From assembly GCA_003158175.1 (NCBI GenBank), contig PMHJ01000034.1, positions 148,025 through 212,024 on the forward strand: 64,000 bases of DNA, given 5' to 3'. Origin of the DNA: Candidatus Cybelea septentrionalis (GTDB taxonomy: Bacteria; Vulcanimicrobiota; Vulcanimicrobiia; Vulcanimicrobiales; Vulcanimicrobiaceae). A model generated the notes under the pieces. The model did no database searches, had not been told where the DNA came from, and saw nothing but the letters and a program-made list of their open reading frames with translations. Positions 1 through 7,923 of this stretch are shown one piece after another (position 1 is the first letter of the stretch; each line of letters opens with the position of its first letter). The position numbers and the translations under genes are program-made.

Positions 1-106
1 CGTATTCCCGGGCATCTCGTGGGTTTGGGTTTCCGTCCCGAACACGTTAGCACCAGCCCGCGGTCATTTGGGGCGAGAGACGCAAATGGGACGTGATGAT
101 TTGTCC

Positions 107-514
107 TTATTTCAGCACGATGCCGGCTTGTTGAATCTCTTGGTACGGCAATAGCCAGACGAGTGACTCATCGTGTAAATCGACGACTTGCACCCTATTG
201 CCGAACGGATCGATGAAGTCGCAACGAAATGGCGGAATGAGTTTGATCCCGTATTTTGTCGTCAGTTTTTCGCGGACCTCGGCGAGTTGCTTTTCGTCTC
301 GAACCATCAAGCCGAAGTGCCGCGTGCGGTTCGTCTGAGGTTTCGCCACTTCGAACATTGCAAGAAACTGATGCTCGCCCGCCTTGAAGAAGGCGTCGCC
401 TTCGCCTTCATCGAGTTTCTCGAGATTGAAAACGTCTTGATAGAACTCGACAGCCTTCCCTACGTCGTCGACCTCGATGGCGATGTGATTGACTCCATAA
501 ACCTTGACGCTCAT
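107..514 (-). CDS. VOC-superfamily (glyoxalase-like) protein
   Basis: A 135-residue single-module protein of the vicinal oxygen chelate fold. The N-terminus has the typical VNHIAIEVDDVGKAVEFYQD strand-helix signature, and the C-terminal half has the DPFGNRVQVVDLH signature in which an acidic or histidine residue often binds metal. His10 and the late Glu/His positions could be metal ligands, but I cannot assign a substrate; members include methylglyoxal lyases, dioxygenases and resistance proteins. It is divergent from the cytochrome gene that starts at 579, with 64 nt between them holding promoters for both. Length is normal for a one-domain VOC protein. The family call is secure, the reaction unknown. 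Confidence 0.88.
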   Translation of the reverse strand: MSVKVYGVNHIAIEVDDVGKAVEFYQDVFNLEKLDEGEGDAFFKAGEHQFLAMFEVAKPQTNRTRHFGLMVRDEKQLAEVREKLTTKYGIKLIPPFRCDFIDPFGNRVQVVDLHDESLVWLLPYQEIQQAGIVLK

Positions 515-578
515 GCGACTTTCTATCGGGCGCTCGACTTAAATGGTTGCAGTCAGTTAGGCGTCGAACGCCGCGAGC

Positions 579-1112
579 ATGGCACGAGGGGTCGTCCTTG
601 GAGTTGTCGCGACGCTCGTGGTCGCGGGACTGGGAGCGTATCTTGGAGTCGAGGGCGGGTTGCTGCCGGCCAATGCCGATGGCAAGCCGTCGCGGCTGGA
701 ACGCTGGGCGGCACGAACTTCGCTTCGAGCAACGGTGGATCGAGAAGCGCCCAAGGGCCCCAACCCGCTACCGCTCGACGATGCTAACCTTATCGCCGGA
801 ATCAAGCTGTATGCCGTCAACTGCGCCGTTTGCCACGGCGCGTCCGACGGCAAGCCTTCAAATATTGCGCTCGGCGTCTATCAAAAGCCGCCGCAACTGG
901 TCAAAGATGGCGTCGAAGACGATCCCGAAGGCGTGACCTACTGGAAGGTCGCGCACGGGATTCGCTTTACGGCCATGCCCGCGTTCGGCAAAGCCCTCGA
1001 CGACCGACAGCTCTGGCAGCTGACGCTCTTCCTTAAACACATGGACGGCCTTCCGCCGGCGCCGCAGCGCGTTTGGAAAGCCGTCAACAGCGAGGCGACG
1101 AGTTCGAGCTAG
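579..1112 (+). CDS. Membrane-anchored or secreted c-type cytochrome
   Basis: A 177-residue monohaem cytochrome c. An N-terminal hydrophobic segment (about residues 4-22) is a signal peptide or anchor, so the haem domain is outside the cytoplasmic membrane. The haem motif is CAVCH (Cys82, Cys85, His86); Met133 in FTAMPAFG is the likely sixth ligand. The fold and size match class I cytochrome c / cytochrome cbb3 subunit III-like domains, so electron transfer is the expected role; the partner is not in this window. The stop codon lies in a CTAG shared with the convergent gene on the other strand. The regulator at 1687, which carries a DUF2249 domain, may point to respiratory or redox regulation, but that link is inference. 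Confidence 0.9.
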   Translation: MARGVVLGVVATLVVAGLGAYLGVEGGLLPANADGKPSRLERWAARTSLRATVDREAPKGPNPLPLDDANLIAGIKLYAVNCAVCHGASDGKPSNIALGVYQKPPQLVKDGVEDDPEGVTYWKVAHGIRFTAMPAFGKALDDRQLWQLTLFLKHMDGLPPAPQRVWKAVNSEATSSS

Positions 1113-1630
1113 GGCGTTGGGGGCGTCGGGGCCGGCTCGGTAGTCGGCGTGGCCGTGAAGATGTACTGGTCGTTGGAGGTCGGCTGAGGATTCGCGAACT
1201 GATTCTGCATCGTTGCGCCTGAGAGCACGGCGGCGGTCTCCGGATAGACCTGACCGCTGAAGGTGTCGTCGCTGTTCACCATGCCGACGAGGTGCAGTTT
1301 TCCTTCCGGACCGGCGCCCAGCCCGAGATCGATGCTGGAGGGTCCGATGTCCAGCCACATGTAACTTCCGTCGCGGCCACCCACGACCGGAATGTAGAGC
1401 TTGTAAAAGGAAGTGTGATAATAACCCCGGACATTTCCAGCGGGAAAGACCTGCAGGTCGAGCCTGCCCGTGATCGGGTACTGCGCCCCGTAAAACTGCT
1501 TGATGGCCGTCGTGTAATGGAGTTGCGTCGCCGAAGCCGTGGCTTGAGCAGACACCGCGCTTTGCGCTCCAAGCAAGGTCGCGCCTACAAGCGCAACGCA
1601 TTTGACCAGCCGTCCCAAAGACCGTACCAT
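1109..1630 (-). CDS. Secreted protein of unknown function
   Basis: A 173-residue protein with a clear signal peptide: Arg/Lys-containing start, a hydrophobic stretch around residues 10-25 and a likely cleavage after AVSAQA. The mature part is beta-rich with many Gly, Tyr and Asp residues and ends in a Thr/Pro-rich tail (TEPAPTPPTP). I do not recognise a family. It is convergent with the cytochrome gene; the two stops share the same four bases CTAG (1109-1112). Its start lies 56 nt from the divergent regulator gene at 1687, so the two may share a promoter region. Real coding is supported by the signal peptide and composition. Confidence 0.75.
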   Translation of the reverse strand: MVRSLGRLVKCVALVGATLLGAQSAVSAQATASATQLHYTTAIKQFYGAQYPITGRLDLQVFPAGNVRGYYHTSFYKLYIPVVGGRDGSYMWLDIGPSSIDLGLGAGPEGKLHLVGMVNSDDTFSGQVYPETAAVLSGATMQNQFANPQPTSNDQYIFTATPTTEPAPTPPTP

Positions 1631-1686
1631 TCTGACTCCTCTCGGTTGACCTTCTCAGGGAGTAGAGCGCTTAGGGCGCCGAGAAC

Positions 1687-2634
1687 GTGACGGACGTGGC
1701 ACAACCTGCGGAAATTGATCTACGGACTTTCCCGGCGTGGGAACGCCCCGACCAGGTCCGCAAAGCTCTCGACCGTCTCCCATCGGGGAGTTCGCTTACC
1801 CTCATTACGGAGAACGAACCGCGAGCGTTGTCGGTGCGCATTAGTCAGGAGCGGCCGGATCGTTTTGTGATCGAGGCGCGCCGCATCGCCAGCCGCATGT
1901 GGCATCTGCACTTGACCCCTCGCATGGGCGAAGAGAGCGACCGCAACTCGGCAGCCCAGCATATAAGCCGCTGCTCTGCCTTTGCCGCACTCGATAGCGA
2001 GGTCCGCGAAGAGCTCGTCGCCGCCGTCCTCTGGCAAACCGGCCGGCGCGGACAGACCCTCGTTGCCGAGAATGCCGATTGGCCCTTTATTGGAATGGTG
2101 ACCGAGGGCATCGTCGCGCGTGCCAACGGCGGCGGTCGCGATCGCGAACGCATCCTTTATGAAATTTTTCCGTACGAGGTCTTCGGCGTCGCCGAGTATT
2201 TCGATCGCGGTCTGAAGATGGCGCGGATCGCGGTCTTCTCGAAATCTGCGCGCGTTCTCAAACTGCCGTGGGAGGCCGTTTCGCGCGTCGCAGCGCGCTA
2301 TCCAGGATTGACCAATGCGCTCGGCATCGTTTTGGCGCAGCGGGTTCGCCTGCTCGCGGACGCGCTCAGCGTGCAAGGATCGCTTCCGATTCTCGGCCGT
2401 ATCGCCAAGGTGCTGCTTCCGTACGCGATGCACGAGCGCGGCCTCGTGCAGGCCGCGGCCTCTCTGTCCACCATTACGCAATCGCAGATTGCCGCCGCCG
2501 GCGGCACGGTGAAAGAAGTCGCAGCTCGCGCGATCGCCGAGCTCGAGTCTCGCAACGCGTTACGTCGCGAGCACGGGCATATCCGATACCTCGATCGCGA
2601 AGTTCTGTTGGAGCTGATCCGGGACGTCTCTTAA
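1687..2634 (+). CDS. DUF2249-Crp/Fnr fusion transcription regulator
   Basis: A 315-residue protein in three parts. Residues about 8-77 match the DUF2249 pattern (DLRTFPAWERP near the start, then SLTLITENEPRAL and MWHLHLTP). Residues about 95-210 form a cyclic-nucleotide-binding-type beta barrel as in Crp/Fnr regulators. Residues about 240-300 form the winged helix, with TQSQIAAAGGTVKEVAARAI as the recognition region. No Fnr-type N-terminal cysteine cluster is visible. DUF2249 proteins usually occur near haem, nitrogen-oxide or hemerythrin proteins, so the fused domain is probably the sensor input; the neighbouring cytochrome c agrees with that, but the ligand is unknown. GTG start; the stop overlaps that of serS in a TTAA palindrome. 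Confidence 0.85.
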   Translation: MTDVAQPAEIDLRTFPAWERPDQVRKALDRLPSGSSLTLITENEPRALSVRISQERPDRFVIEARRIASRMWHLHLTPRMGEESDRNSAAQHISRCSAFAALDSEVREELVAAVLWQTGRRGQTLVAENADWPFIGMVTEGIVARANGGGRDRERILYEIFPYEVFGVAEYFDRGLKMARIAVFSKSARVLKLPWEAVSRVAARYPGLTNALGIVLAQRVRLLADALSVQGSLPILGRIAKVLLPYAMHERGLVQAAASLSTITQSQIAAAGGTVKEVAARAIAELESRNALRREHGHIRYLDREVLLELIRDVS

Positions 2635-3917
2635 GCCCGAATCCGATCGAAACCAGCGTACGGCCGCAGAACGTCCGGCACCGTAACCGTTCCGTCGCGC
2701 TGCTGATAGTTTTCCAGAATCGCGATAAGGGTTCGACCGATCGCCAGAGCCGAGCCGTTGAGCGTGTGCACGAACTCCGGTTTCGCGCCGGGCTCGCGCC
2801 GGAAGCGTATCGAAGCGCGGCGCGCTTGGAAATCGGTGCAGTTGGAACACGAGCTAATCTCACGATAGGCGTTGCTGCTCGGGACCCAGACCTCAATATC
2901 GTAGGTCTTGGCTGCGTTAAAACCGGTATCGCCGGCGCAGAGCGCGACGACCCGGTGCGGTAGTTCGAGTTCTGCAAGCAGCTCTTCGGAATCGCGAGTT
3001 AACGCCTCGAGTGCTTCGAAGGAGGCTTCGGGCGCCGCCAACCAGACAAGTTCGACTTTTTCGAACTGATGCTGTCGCATTAGCCCGCGCGAGTCTTTGC
3101 CCGCCGCCCCGGCCTCTTTACGAAAACAAGGCGTCTGCGCGACGTACTTCTGCGGCAGATCTGAGAACTCGAGAATTTCGCCGCCGCGCAGCGCCGTCAG
3201 CGGAACTTCCGCTGTTGGAATCATGAAGAGGTCGCCATCGCGATCCTCGAACATTGCGTCGGCGAACTTGCTCAACTGCCCGGTCGACCACATCGTCGCA
3301 CGCGACACGAGCAACGGCGGCGCAATCTCGCGATATCCGCGCTCCTGCGCGCGGTCGAGGAAGAACGCAGCGAGCGCTCGCGATAGGCGCGCTCCGGCGC
3401 CGGCCAAAACGGCGAACCGGCTGCCGGAGAGTTTTGCGGCTCGCGCGAAATCCAGAATGCCGAGCTGCTCGCCGATTTCCCAGTGCGGTTTCGCCTCGAA
3501 ATCGAAAACTCTCGGCGTTCCCCAGCGTCGCAGCTCTTCGTTGGATGATTCGTCGGTTCCATCGGGGACCGAGTCGTCGAGAAGATTCGGCGTTTGCTCG
3601 AGCATCGCTCGCAGCGGCGAGCTTTCGCCCGACGTTGACAGCGCGCGAGCTCGTTCTTCCGATGCGGCGATCTCCAAGGAGAGCGCATCGATCTTTGGCC
3701 GCACTTCGCGCGCCGCGGCGGCTTTGTCGTCGGCGTGGGCGACGGACGCGGAAAGACGGTTCTTTTCTGCCTTCGCCCTTTCTGTTGCAGTCAGCGCCGA
3801 GCGGTACTCCTCGTCGCAGCGCAGAAGCTCGTCGACAATCGACGGATCTGCCCCGCGCCGAGAGAGTGAGAATCGCACGCGGTCGGGATCGCGTCGAACC
3901 AGAGCAATATCGATCAT
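2631..3917 (-). CDS. serS: Seryl-tRNA synthetase
   Basis: Class II aminoacyl-tRNA synthetase charging tRNA-Ser in the cytoplasm. The N-terminal coiled-coil arm is visible (residues about 30-100, rich in Glu, Ala and Arg), followed by the catalytic core with motif 2 (TPCFRKEAGAAGKDSRG) and motif 3 (NGSALAIGRTLIAILENYQ). I chose the ATG at 3917, giving the typical MIDIALVRRDP start; an in-frame ATG five codons upstream (3932) is possible. The total of about 428 residues is normal. It is divergent from moeA: the serS ATG and an upstream moeA ATG share the bases CATG. It is convergent with the Crp-like gene, sharing TTAA. Confidence 0.97.
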   Translation of the reverse strand: MIDIALVRRDPDRVRFSLSRRGADPSIVDELLRCDEEYRSALTATERAKAEKNRLSASVAHADDKAAAAREVRPKIDALSLEIAASEERARALSTSGESSPLRAMLEQTPNLLDDSVPDGTDESSNEELRRWGTPRVFDFEAKPHWEIGEQLGILDFARAAKLSGSRFAVLAGAGARLSRALAAFFLDRAQERGYREIAPPLLVSRATMWSTGQLSKFADAMFEDRDGDLFMIPTAEVPLTALRGGEILEFSDLPQKYVAQTPCFRKEAGAAGKDSRGLMRQHQFEKVELVWLAAPEASFEALEALTRDSEELLAELELPHRVVALCAGDTGFNAAKTYDIEVWVPSSNAYREISSCSNCTDFQARRASIRFRREPGAKPEFVHTLNGSALAIGRTLIAILENYQQRDGTVTVPDVLRPYAGFDRIRA

Positions 3918-3972
3918 GGAGAACCGCGCCATTAACCAGTCCGTAAATCCAGTCCTACCGACGGTTGGATTT

Positions 3973-5181
3973 GTGACGGAAACGCTGCTCGCGCCGCAAC
4001 AGGCGATCGTGGCGTTTTTCGCGCGCGCGCCGCTCGCACCGCCGGGAAACGAGGTGGTAGCGCTCGACGACGCGTTTGGGCGCGTTCTCGCGCAAAGCGT
4101 CGCCGCCGACGACGACTATCCAAATGCGGCGCGCTCGCTGATGGATGGCTTTGCACTACAGTCGCAATCTGCGCCGGGTGATTTCGAGATCGTCGCCGGC
4201 GTCGTGATGGGCGCCGCACCGGAGATCTCCATGAGACCGTCAATGGCGATGCCGATTCCCACGGGAGGCGTTCTTCCGCCCGGTGCTAATGCAGTCGTGC
4301 CGATCGAAGATGCGGCCGTCGACGGAACCCGGCTTCGCGTCGGAACCTCCATCGAGGTCGGGGCGAACGTCGTCGAGTGCGGCGCCGATATGCGGCGCGG
4401 CGATACGCTGTTGAAGCCCGGGCGCCGCATCCGTGCAGGAGAAGTCGGCGTTCTCGCCGCCCTCGGCATTACCGACGTTCTTGTCTACCGCCGTCCTACG
4501 ATCGCCGTGCTGTCGAGCGGCGACGAGCTCGTCGAGCCGCAGACGCGGCCGCGCCCGGGAGAGATTCGCGACTCGAACCGCTATGCAATCGCGGCTTCAC
4601 TGCGAGCGATGGGCGCGCTCCCGCGCCACTATCCCACACTGCGCGACGAAGCGGACACGTTTGAATCGGGGCTCGCGCGCGCGCTCGCGCAGTGCGATGG
4701 CATCGTCGTGACCGGTGGATCCTCCGTGGGCGAGCGCGATCGCTTGCCGCAAGCGGTGGCTCAGATCGCGACGCCCGGCGTGATCGTACATGGTTTGAGA
4801 GTCAAGCCCGGCAAGCCGACGCTCTTTGGCGCCGACGGGCGCAAACCGATTCTGGGCTTGCCCGGAAACCCCACATCGGCGCTATTCATGCTCGAAGCCG
4901 TCGTGGCGCCGATCGTCGCGGCACTCACAGGCGCTCCACTGGAGCCGGCGACGTTGCAGGCACGCTTGGAAAAACCGGCCACCAGCCGTGCAGGCTGGAC
5001 GTGGTACGTTCCGGTGAGCCTGCGTCATGATGGAGGAGTACCTCTCGCGCATCCTCTTGCTTTACGCTCGTTTTCAGTAAGCTTGGCGGCGCGCGCCGAC
5101 GGCTACATCGTTATGGACGAGCGTGACGAGGAGTGGCCCGCGGGCACGCTCGTGACCGTGCATCGTTTTCTAGGAGGCTAA
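3973..5181 (+). CDS. moeA: Molybdopterin molybdenumtransferase MoeA
   Basis: Inserts molybdate into adenylylated molybdopterin in molybdenum-cofactor synthesis. All MoeA parts are present: the N-terminal linker domain (ALDDAFGRVLAQ), the SLMDGFAL segment, the IPTGGVLPPGANAVV region, the MoaB/Mog-like domain with VVTGGSSVGERD, and the VKPGKPTLFG and LPGNPTSAL motifs of the active site. I start at GTG 3973, which gives 402 residues and the usual N-terminus; an ATG at 3916 would add 19 residues but would overlap the serS start codon. The frame stays open upstream across serS on the other strand, which is not coding. moaC and a Mog-like gene lie at 29.8-30.8 kb. Confidence 0.95.
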   Translation: MTETLLAPQQAIVAFFARAPLAPPGNEVVALDDAFGRVLAQSVAADDDYPNAARSLMDGFALQSQSAPGDFEIVAGVVMGAAPEISMRPSMAMPIPTGGVLPPGANAVVPIEDAAVDGTRLRVGTSIEVGANVVECGADMRRGDTLLKPGRRIRAGEVGVLAALGITDVLVYRRPTIAVLSSGDELVEPQTRPRPGEIRDSNRYAIAASLRAMGALPRHYPTLRDEADTFESGLARALAQCDGIVVTGGSSVGERDRLPQAVAQIATPGVIVHGLRVKPGKPTLFGADGRKPILGLPGNPTSALFMLEAVVAPIVAALTGAPLEPATLQARLEKPATSRAGWTWYVPVSLRHDGGVPLAHPLALRSFSVSLAARADGYIVMDERDEEWPAGTLVTVHRFLGG

Positions 5182-5190
5182 ATCTCACCC

Positions 5191-6315
5191 GTGATTCGAC
5201 CGACCCCCGCCGTTGAAGGTCTTCCAGCGACGACGCCGTTTATCGGTCCGGAGCAGCTGATGCGCGAAACCGGCCGGCGAGAGCTGGTTCGTTTGGGGGC
5301 GAACGAGAGCGCGTTCGGACCCTCTCCCGAAGCGGTGGCCGCGATGACCGCCGAGCTGCCGCGACTCTCCTGGTACGGCGATCCGGAATCGCTCGACCTG
5401 CGCGACGCCCTCGCCGAAAAACATGGTTGCGCTCCCTCGCAGATCGTGGTCGGCGCGGGGATCGACGATCTTATGGGCCTAGCCGTCCGCGCGTTCGTAG
5501 CGCCCGGCGAGCCGGCGCTGATGGCGCGCGGAACTTATCCCACTTTTCTGTATCACGTCGTGGGTTATGGCGGGACACCGGTTTATGCGTCCTACCGCGA
5601 CGACGGCCGGCCCGATATCGAGGAACTGACGGCCATCGCGCGACGAGTCCTTCCGCGCATCGTCTATTTCGCGAATCCGGATAATCCCAGCGGGGTATTC
5701 GCATCGCGCGATGAGATGCAGCGTTTCTACGATGCGTTGCCTCACGACAGCCTATTGCTTCTCGACGAAGCCTATGCCGACTTCGTTGACGATTCCGACC
5801 TCTTGCCGCCGGTATTTGAGGATCGGCTCATACGCCTGCGCACGTTTTCAAAAGCGTACGGAATGGCGGGGGCACGAATCGGCTACGCGTTCTCAACCGA
5901 GAGCAATATCCGGACCTTTGCGAAGATTCGCCTGCAGTACGGAATCAACCGCAACGCGCAGGTCGGCGCGCTCGCATCGCTGCAGGACGATGCGTTCACG
6001 GGGTACGTCGTCGCCGAGACCGCCCGTGCCCGTGAGGCCTACTACGGGCTCGCGCGCGAGCTAGGCGCCCCGTACATCGAGTCGCGAACCAACTTCGTTT
6101 GTATCGGCATGGAGAGTCCGCAGCGTGCCACGCGGGTAATGAACGAGCTGCTCCTGCGCGGCGTCTGGGTGCGCAAGCCCGGCGCGCCCCCGCTCGATTC
6201 GTACATTCGCGTGAGCGCGGGAACCGAACCGATGCGACGAGCCTTTGCCCAGGCATTACGTGCCGTCCTCGCATCTCTCTCGAACGAGCCTGTCCTGAGC
6301 ACAGTCGAAGGATGA
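5191..6315 (+). CDS. hisC: Histidinol-phosphate aminotransferase
   Basis: PLP-dependent class I/II aminotransferase converting imidazole acetol phosphate and glutamate to histidinol phosphate. The sequence shows the HisC N-terminal LGANESAFGPSP, the NPDNPSG motif, DEAYADF and the PLP lysine Lys221 in RTFSKAYGMAG. No other histidine gene is nearby, and relatives act on aromatic amino acids, so exact specificity is not certain. GTG start, 9 nt after moeA. The last eleven codons (SNEPVLSTVEG) come from a dispersed palindromic repeat (6286-6312), so the natural C-terminus has been replaced or extended. The stop overlaps the next gene by ATGA. Confidence 0.9.
   Translation: MIRPTPAVEGLPATTPFIGPEQLMRETGRRELVRLGANESAFGPSPEAVAAMTAELPRLSWYGDPESLDLRDALAEKHGCAPSQIVVGAGIDDLMGLAVRAFVAPGEPALMARGTYPTFLYHVVGYGGTPVYASYRDDGRPDIEELTAIARRVLPRIVYFANPDNPSGVFASRDEMQRFYDALPHDSLLLLDEAYADFVDDSDLLPPVFEDRLIRLRTFSKAYGMAGARIGYAFSTESNIRTFAKIRLQYGINRNAQVGALASLQDDAFTGYVVAETARAREAYYGLARELGAPYIESRTNFVCIGMESPQRATRVMNELLLRGVWVRKPGAPPLDSYIRVSAGTEPMRRAFAQALRAVLASLSNEPVLSTVEG
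6286..6314. repeat. Dispersed palindromic repeat, copy A
   Basis: A stretch of the type GAGCCTGTCCTGAGC-n-GTCGAAGGATG. Parts of the same family recur at 12405-12446 and 30772-30813 in the opposite orientation (CCTTCGAC...GCTCAGG). Here it encodes the last residues of hisC, its stop and the ATG of the phosphoesterase gene. The family looks like the small palindromic repeats that add STVEG, PEHSRR or SAQG peptides to predicted proteins in many bacterial genomes. Confidence 0.75.
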
Positions 6316-7037
6316 GATATGCGATCGTATCGGACGTTCATGCCAATCTCGAATCGCTCGAACGGGCGCTCGCGGCGGCACAGCCTTCCGATACTCTCGT
6401 TTCGCTCGGTGACGTCGTCGGCTATGGACCCAATCCGAACGAATGCGTGGCGATTCTGCGCGATCGTTGCCGGCACGCGGTGCTGGGCAATCACGATCTC
6501 GCCGCGCTCGACAACTTCGGCGTCGACAGCTTCAACAGCGTCGCGCGCTCGGCGATCATCTGGACTCAGAGCGTACTCGACGAACCGAGCCGCGCGTGGC
6601 TCAACGCGCTTCCCTACGAGCTTCGCTTTCCCGACTTCTTGCTCGTTCACGGCGCGCCGGTCCGGTATTTCGATTATGTTCTCGACAAAGCGGCCGCCGC
6701 GGCGGCGTTCGAACGCACCGACGCGCCGCTGGTCTTCATCGGCCACACTCACATCGCGGAGTATTGGACCTGCGACGAGGAAGGCGCCATCGGTCACAAG
6801 CACATGCAGCATGGCGGTGAGCTCGAGCTCGAAGCCGGCAAACGGTACATCGTCGACGTGGGTAGCGTCGGTCAGCCGCGCGACCTTAATCCCGATCCGT
6901 CGTTCGTGCTCTACGATTCGGAGCGCCGGCACGTCGAGTGGATCCGCTACAGCTATGCAATCGACGAGGTGGCACGCAAGATGCATGCGGCCGGTCTGCC
7001 ATCCTACCTTGCGGAACGATTGGCGTTGGGACGCTAG
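6312..7037 (+). CDS. Calcineurin-like metallophosphoesterase (YfcE/MJ0936-like)
   Basis: A 241-residue phosphoesterase with the full set of metal-binding motifs in order: SDVHANLESL, GDVVGYGPNPNECV, GNHD and GHTH, plus a GSVGQPRD motif. This arrangement is that of small metal-dependent phosphodiesterases of the diadenosine tetraphosphatase/YfcE group; the natural substrate is not deducible. I start at ATG 6312, which overlaps the hisC stop (ATGA) and gives MRYAIVSDVHAN, the expected N-terminus. The ATG itself lies at the edge of the dispersed repeat, so its ribosome-binding region is repeat-derived. The stop overlaps the next GTG by one base (TAGTG). Confidence 0.9.
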   Translation: MRYAIVSDVHANLESLERALAAAQPSDTLVSLGDVVGYGPNPNECVAILRDRCRHAVLGNHDLAALDNFGVDSFNSVARSAIIWTQSVLDEPSRAWLNALPYELRFPDFLLVHGAPVRYFDYVLDKAAAAAAFERTDAPLVFIGHTHIAEYWTCDEEGAIGHKHMQHGGELELEAGKRYIVDVGSVGQPRDLNPDPSFVLYDSERRHVEWIRYSYAIDEVARKMHAAGLPSYLAERLALGR

Positions 7038-7489
7038 TGGCCACCAACGACGTTCCGTTTGACGATGGGAACTGCTTTGCGTGCGGTCCGAATAATCCCA
7101 TCGGCATGCACGTGCACTTCGAACGCGCGCAGGACTCCGACGGCGTCCGCGCTCGCTGTACTTTGGGCCCGCAGTATCAAGGCTGGCGCGGCATCGCCCA
7201 CGGGGGTATCGTGATGGCACTACTGGATGAGGCGATGGCACACGCGGCCGGATTCGCCGGACATCGCGGCGTCACGGCGGCGGTCAACGTGCGCTTTCGC
7301 CGGCCGGTTCCAGTCGAAGAGCCGATCGAAGTTCGCGGCCGCGTCGCCTGGCAACGGCACCGAGTGCTTGGCGTGGAAGCCAGCGTCTTCGATGCCGCCG
7401 AGAATTTGCTTGCGCAGGCCGACGGCCGTTTCGTTTCGCGCGGTCGACTGGACGCCGCCAACGACCGAGCAAATCCTTTCGCGAAATGA
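7037..7489 (+). CDS. PaaI-family hotdog thioesterase
   Basis: A 150-residue single hotdog-fold protein. The family signature HGGIVMALLDEAMAHAA is present around residues 54-70; the Asp/Glu in it is the probable catalytic residue and HGG lines the acyl-CoA pocket. The N-terminal CFACGPNNPIGMHV with two cysteines is typical of the YbdB/PaaI group with a UPF0152-like start. It likely hydrolyses an acyl-CoA in the cytoplasm; substrate unknown. GTG start, overlapping the phosphoesterase stop by one base, and ATGA overlap with smpB downstream, so it belongs to the same tight transcription unit. Confidence 0.85.
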   Translation: MATNDVPFDDGNCFACGPNNPIGMHVHFERAQDSDGVRARCTLGPQYQGWRGIAHGGIVMALLDEAMAHAAGFAGHRGVTAAVNVRFRRPVPVEEPIEVRGRVAWQRHRVLGVEASVFDAAENLLAQADGRFVSRGRLDAANDRANPFAK

Positions 7490-7923
7490 TCGTTGAGAAT
7501 CGCCGGGCCCGCTTCGAATACCACATCCTCGAATCGCTCGAAGCCGGTTTGGTATTGACCGGAACGGAAGTTAAATCGATGCGTGCGGGCGGGGTCAGTT
7601 TGAGTGAAGCCTACGCGCGATTCCGTGACGGCGAGGCGTGGCTGCTTGGAATGCATATCCCGCCGTACAAGCAGGGCAGTTTTTCAAATGAGGAACCGAA
7701 CCGGCCGCGCAAACTGTTGTTACATAAGGAAGAGATTGCGCGGCTGCAGAGCCGCGTTGGCGAAAAAGGACTCACGATCGTGCCCCTGCGACTCTATTTC
7801 ACGCGCGGCATCGCCAAAGTCCAACTCGGCGTCGCTCGCGGCAAGAAACTTTGGGACAAGCGCGCCGACGCAGCCAAGCGCGACGTCGAACGGGAAATCG
7901 CCGCACACGTCCGGCGGTCATGA
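7486..7923 (+). CDS. smpB: SsrA-binding protein SmpB
   Basis: Binds tmRNA and delivers it to stalled ribosomes for trans-translation. The 145 residues cover the whole family: NRRARFEYHILESLEAGLVL, the TGTEVKSMRAG loop, LHKEEIARL, and the basic C-terminal tail WDKRADAAKRDVEREI that inserts in the mRNA channel. The tmRNA gene itself (ssrA) is not in this window. ATGA overlaps on both sides link it to the thioesterase and tilS. Confidence 0.97.
   Translation: MIVENRRARFEYHILESLEAGLVLTGTEVKSMRAGGVSLSEAYARFRDGEAWLLGMHIPPYKQGSFSNEEPNRPRKLLLHKEEIARLQSRVGEKGLTIVPLRLYFTRGIAKVQLGVARGKKLWDKRADAAKRDVEREIAAHVRRS

Noticed and set aside
1..106. Possible gene end at the left edge
   Set aside because: No frame with coding character or recognisable protein sequence in these 106 nt.
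3097..3972. Long open frame upstream of moeA in the same frame
   Set aside because: It runs antisense over serS, whose motifs are complete; the upstream part shows no MoeA-like sequence.
6042..7241. 399-codon minus-strand frame across hisC, phosphoesterase and thioesterase
   Set aside because: Antisense shadow of genes with clear motifs; low-complexity Arg/His-rich translation.
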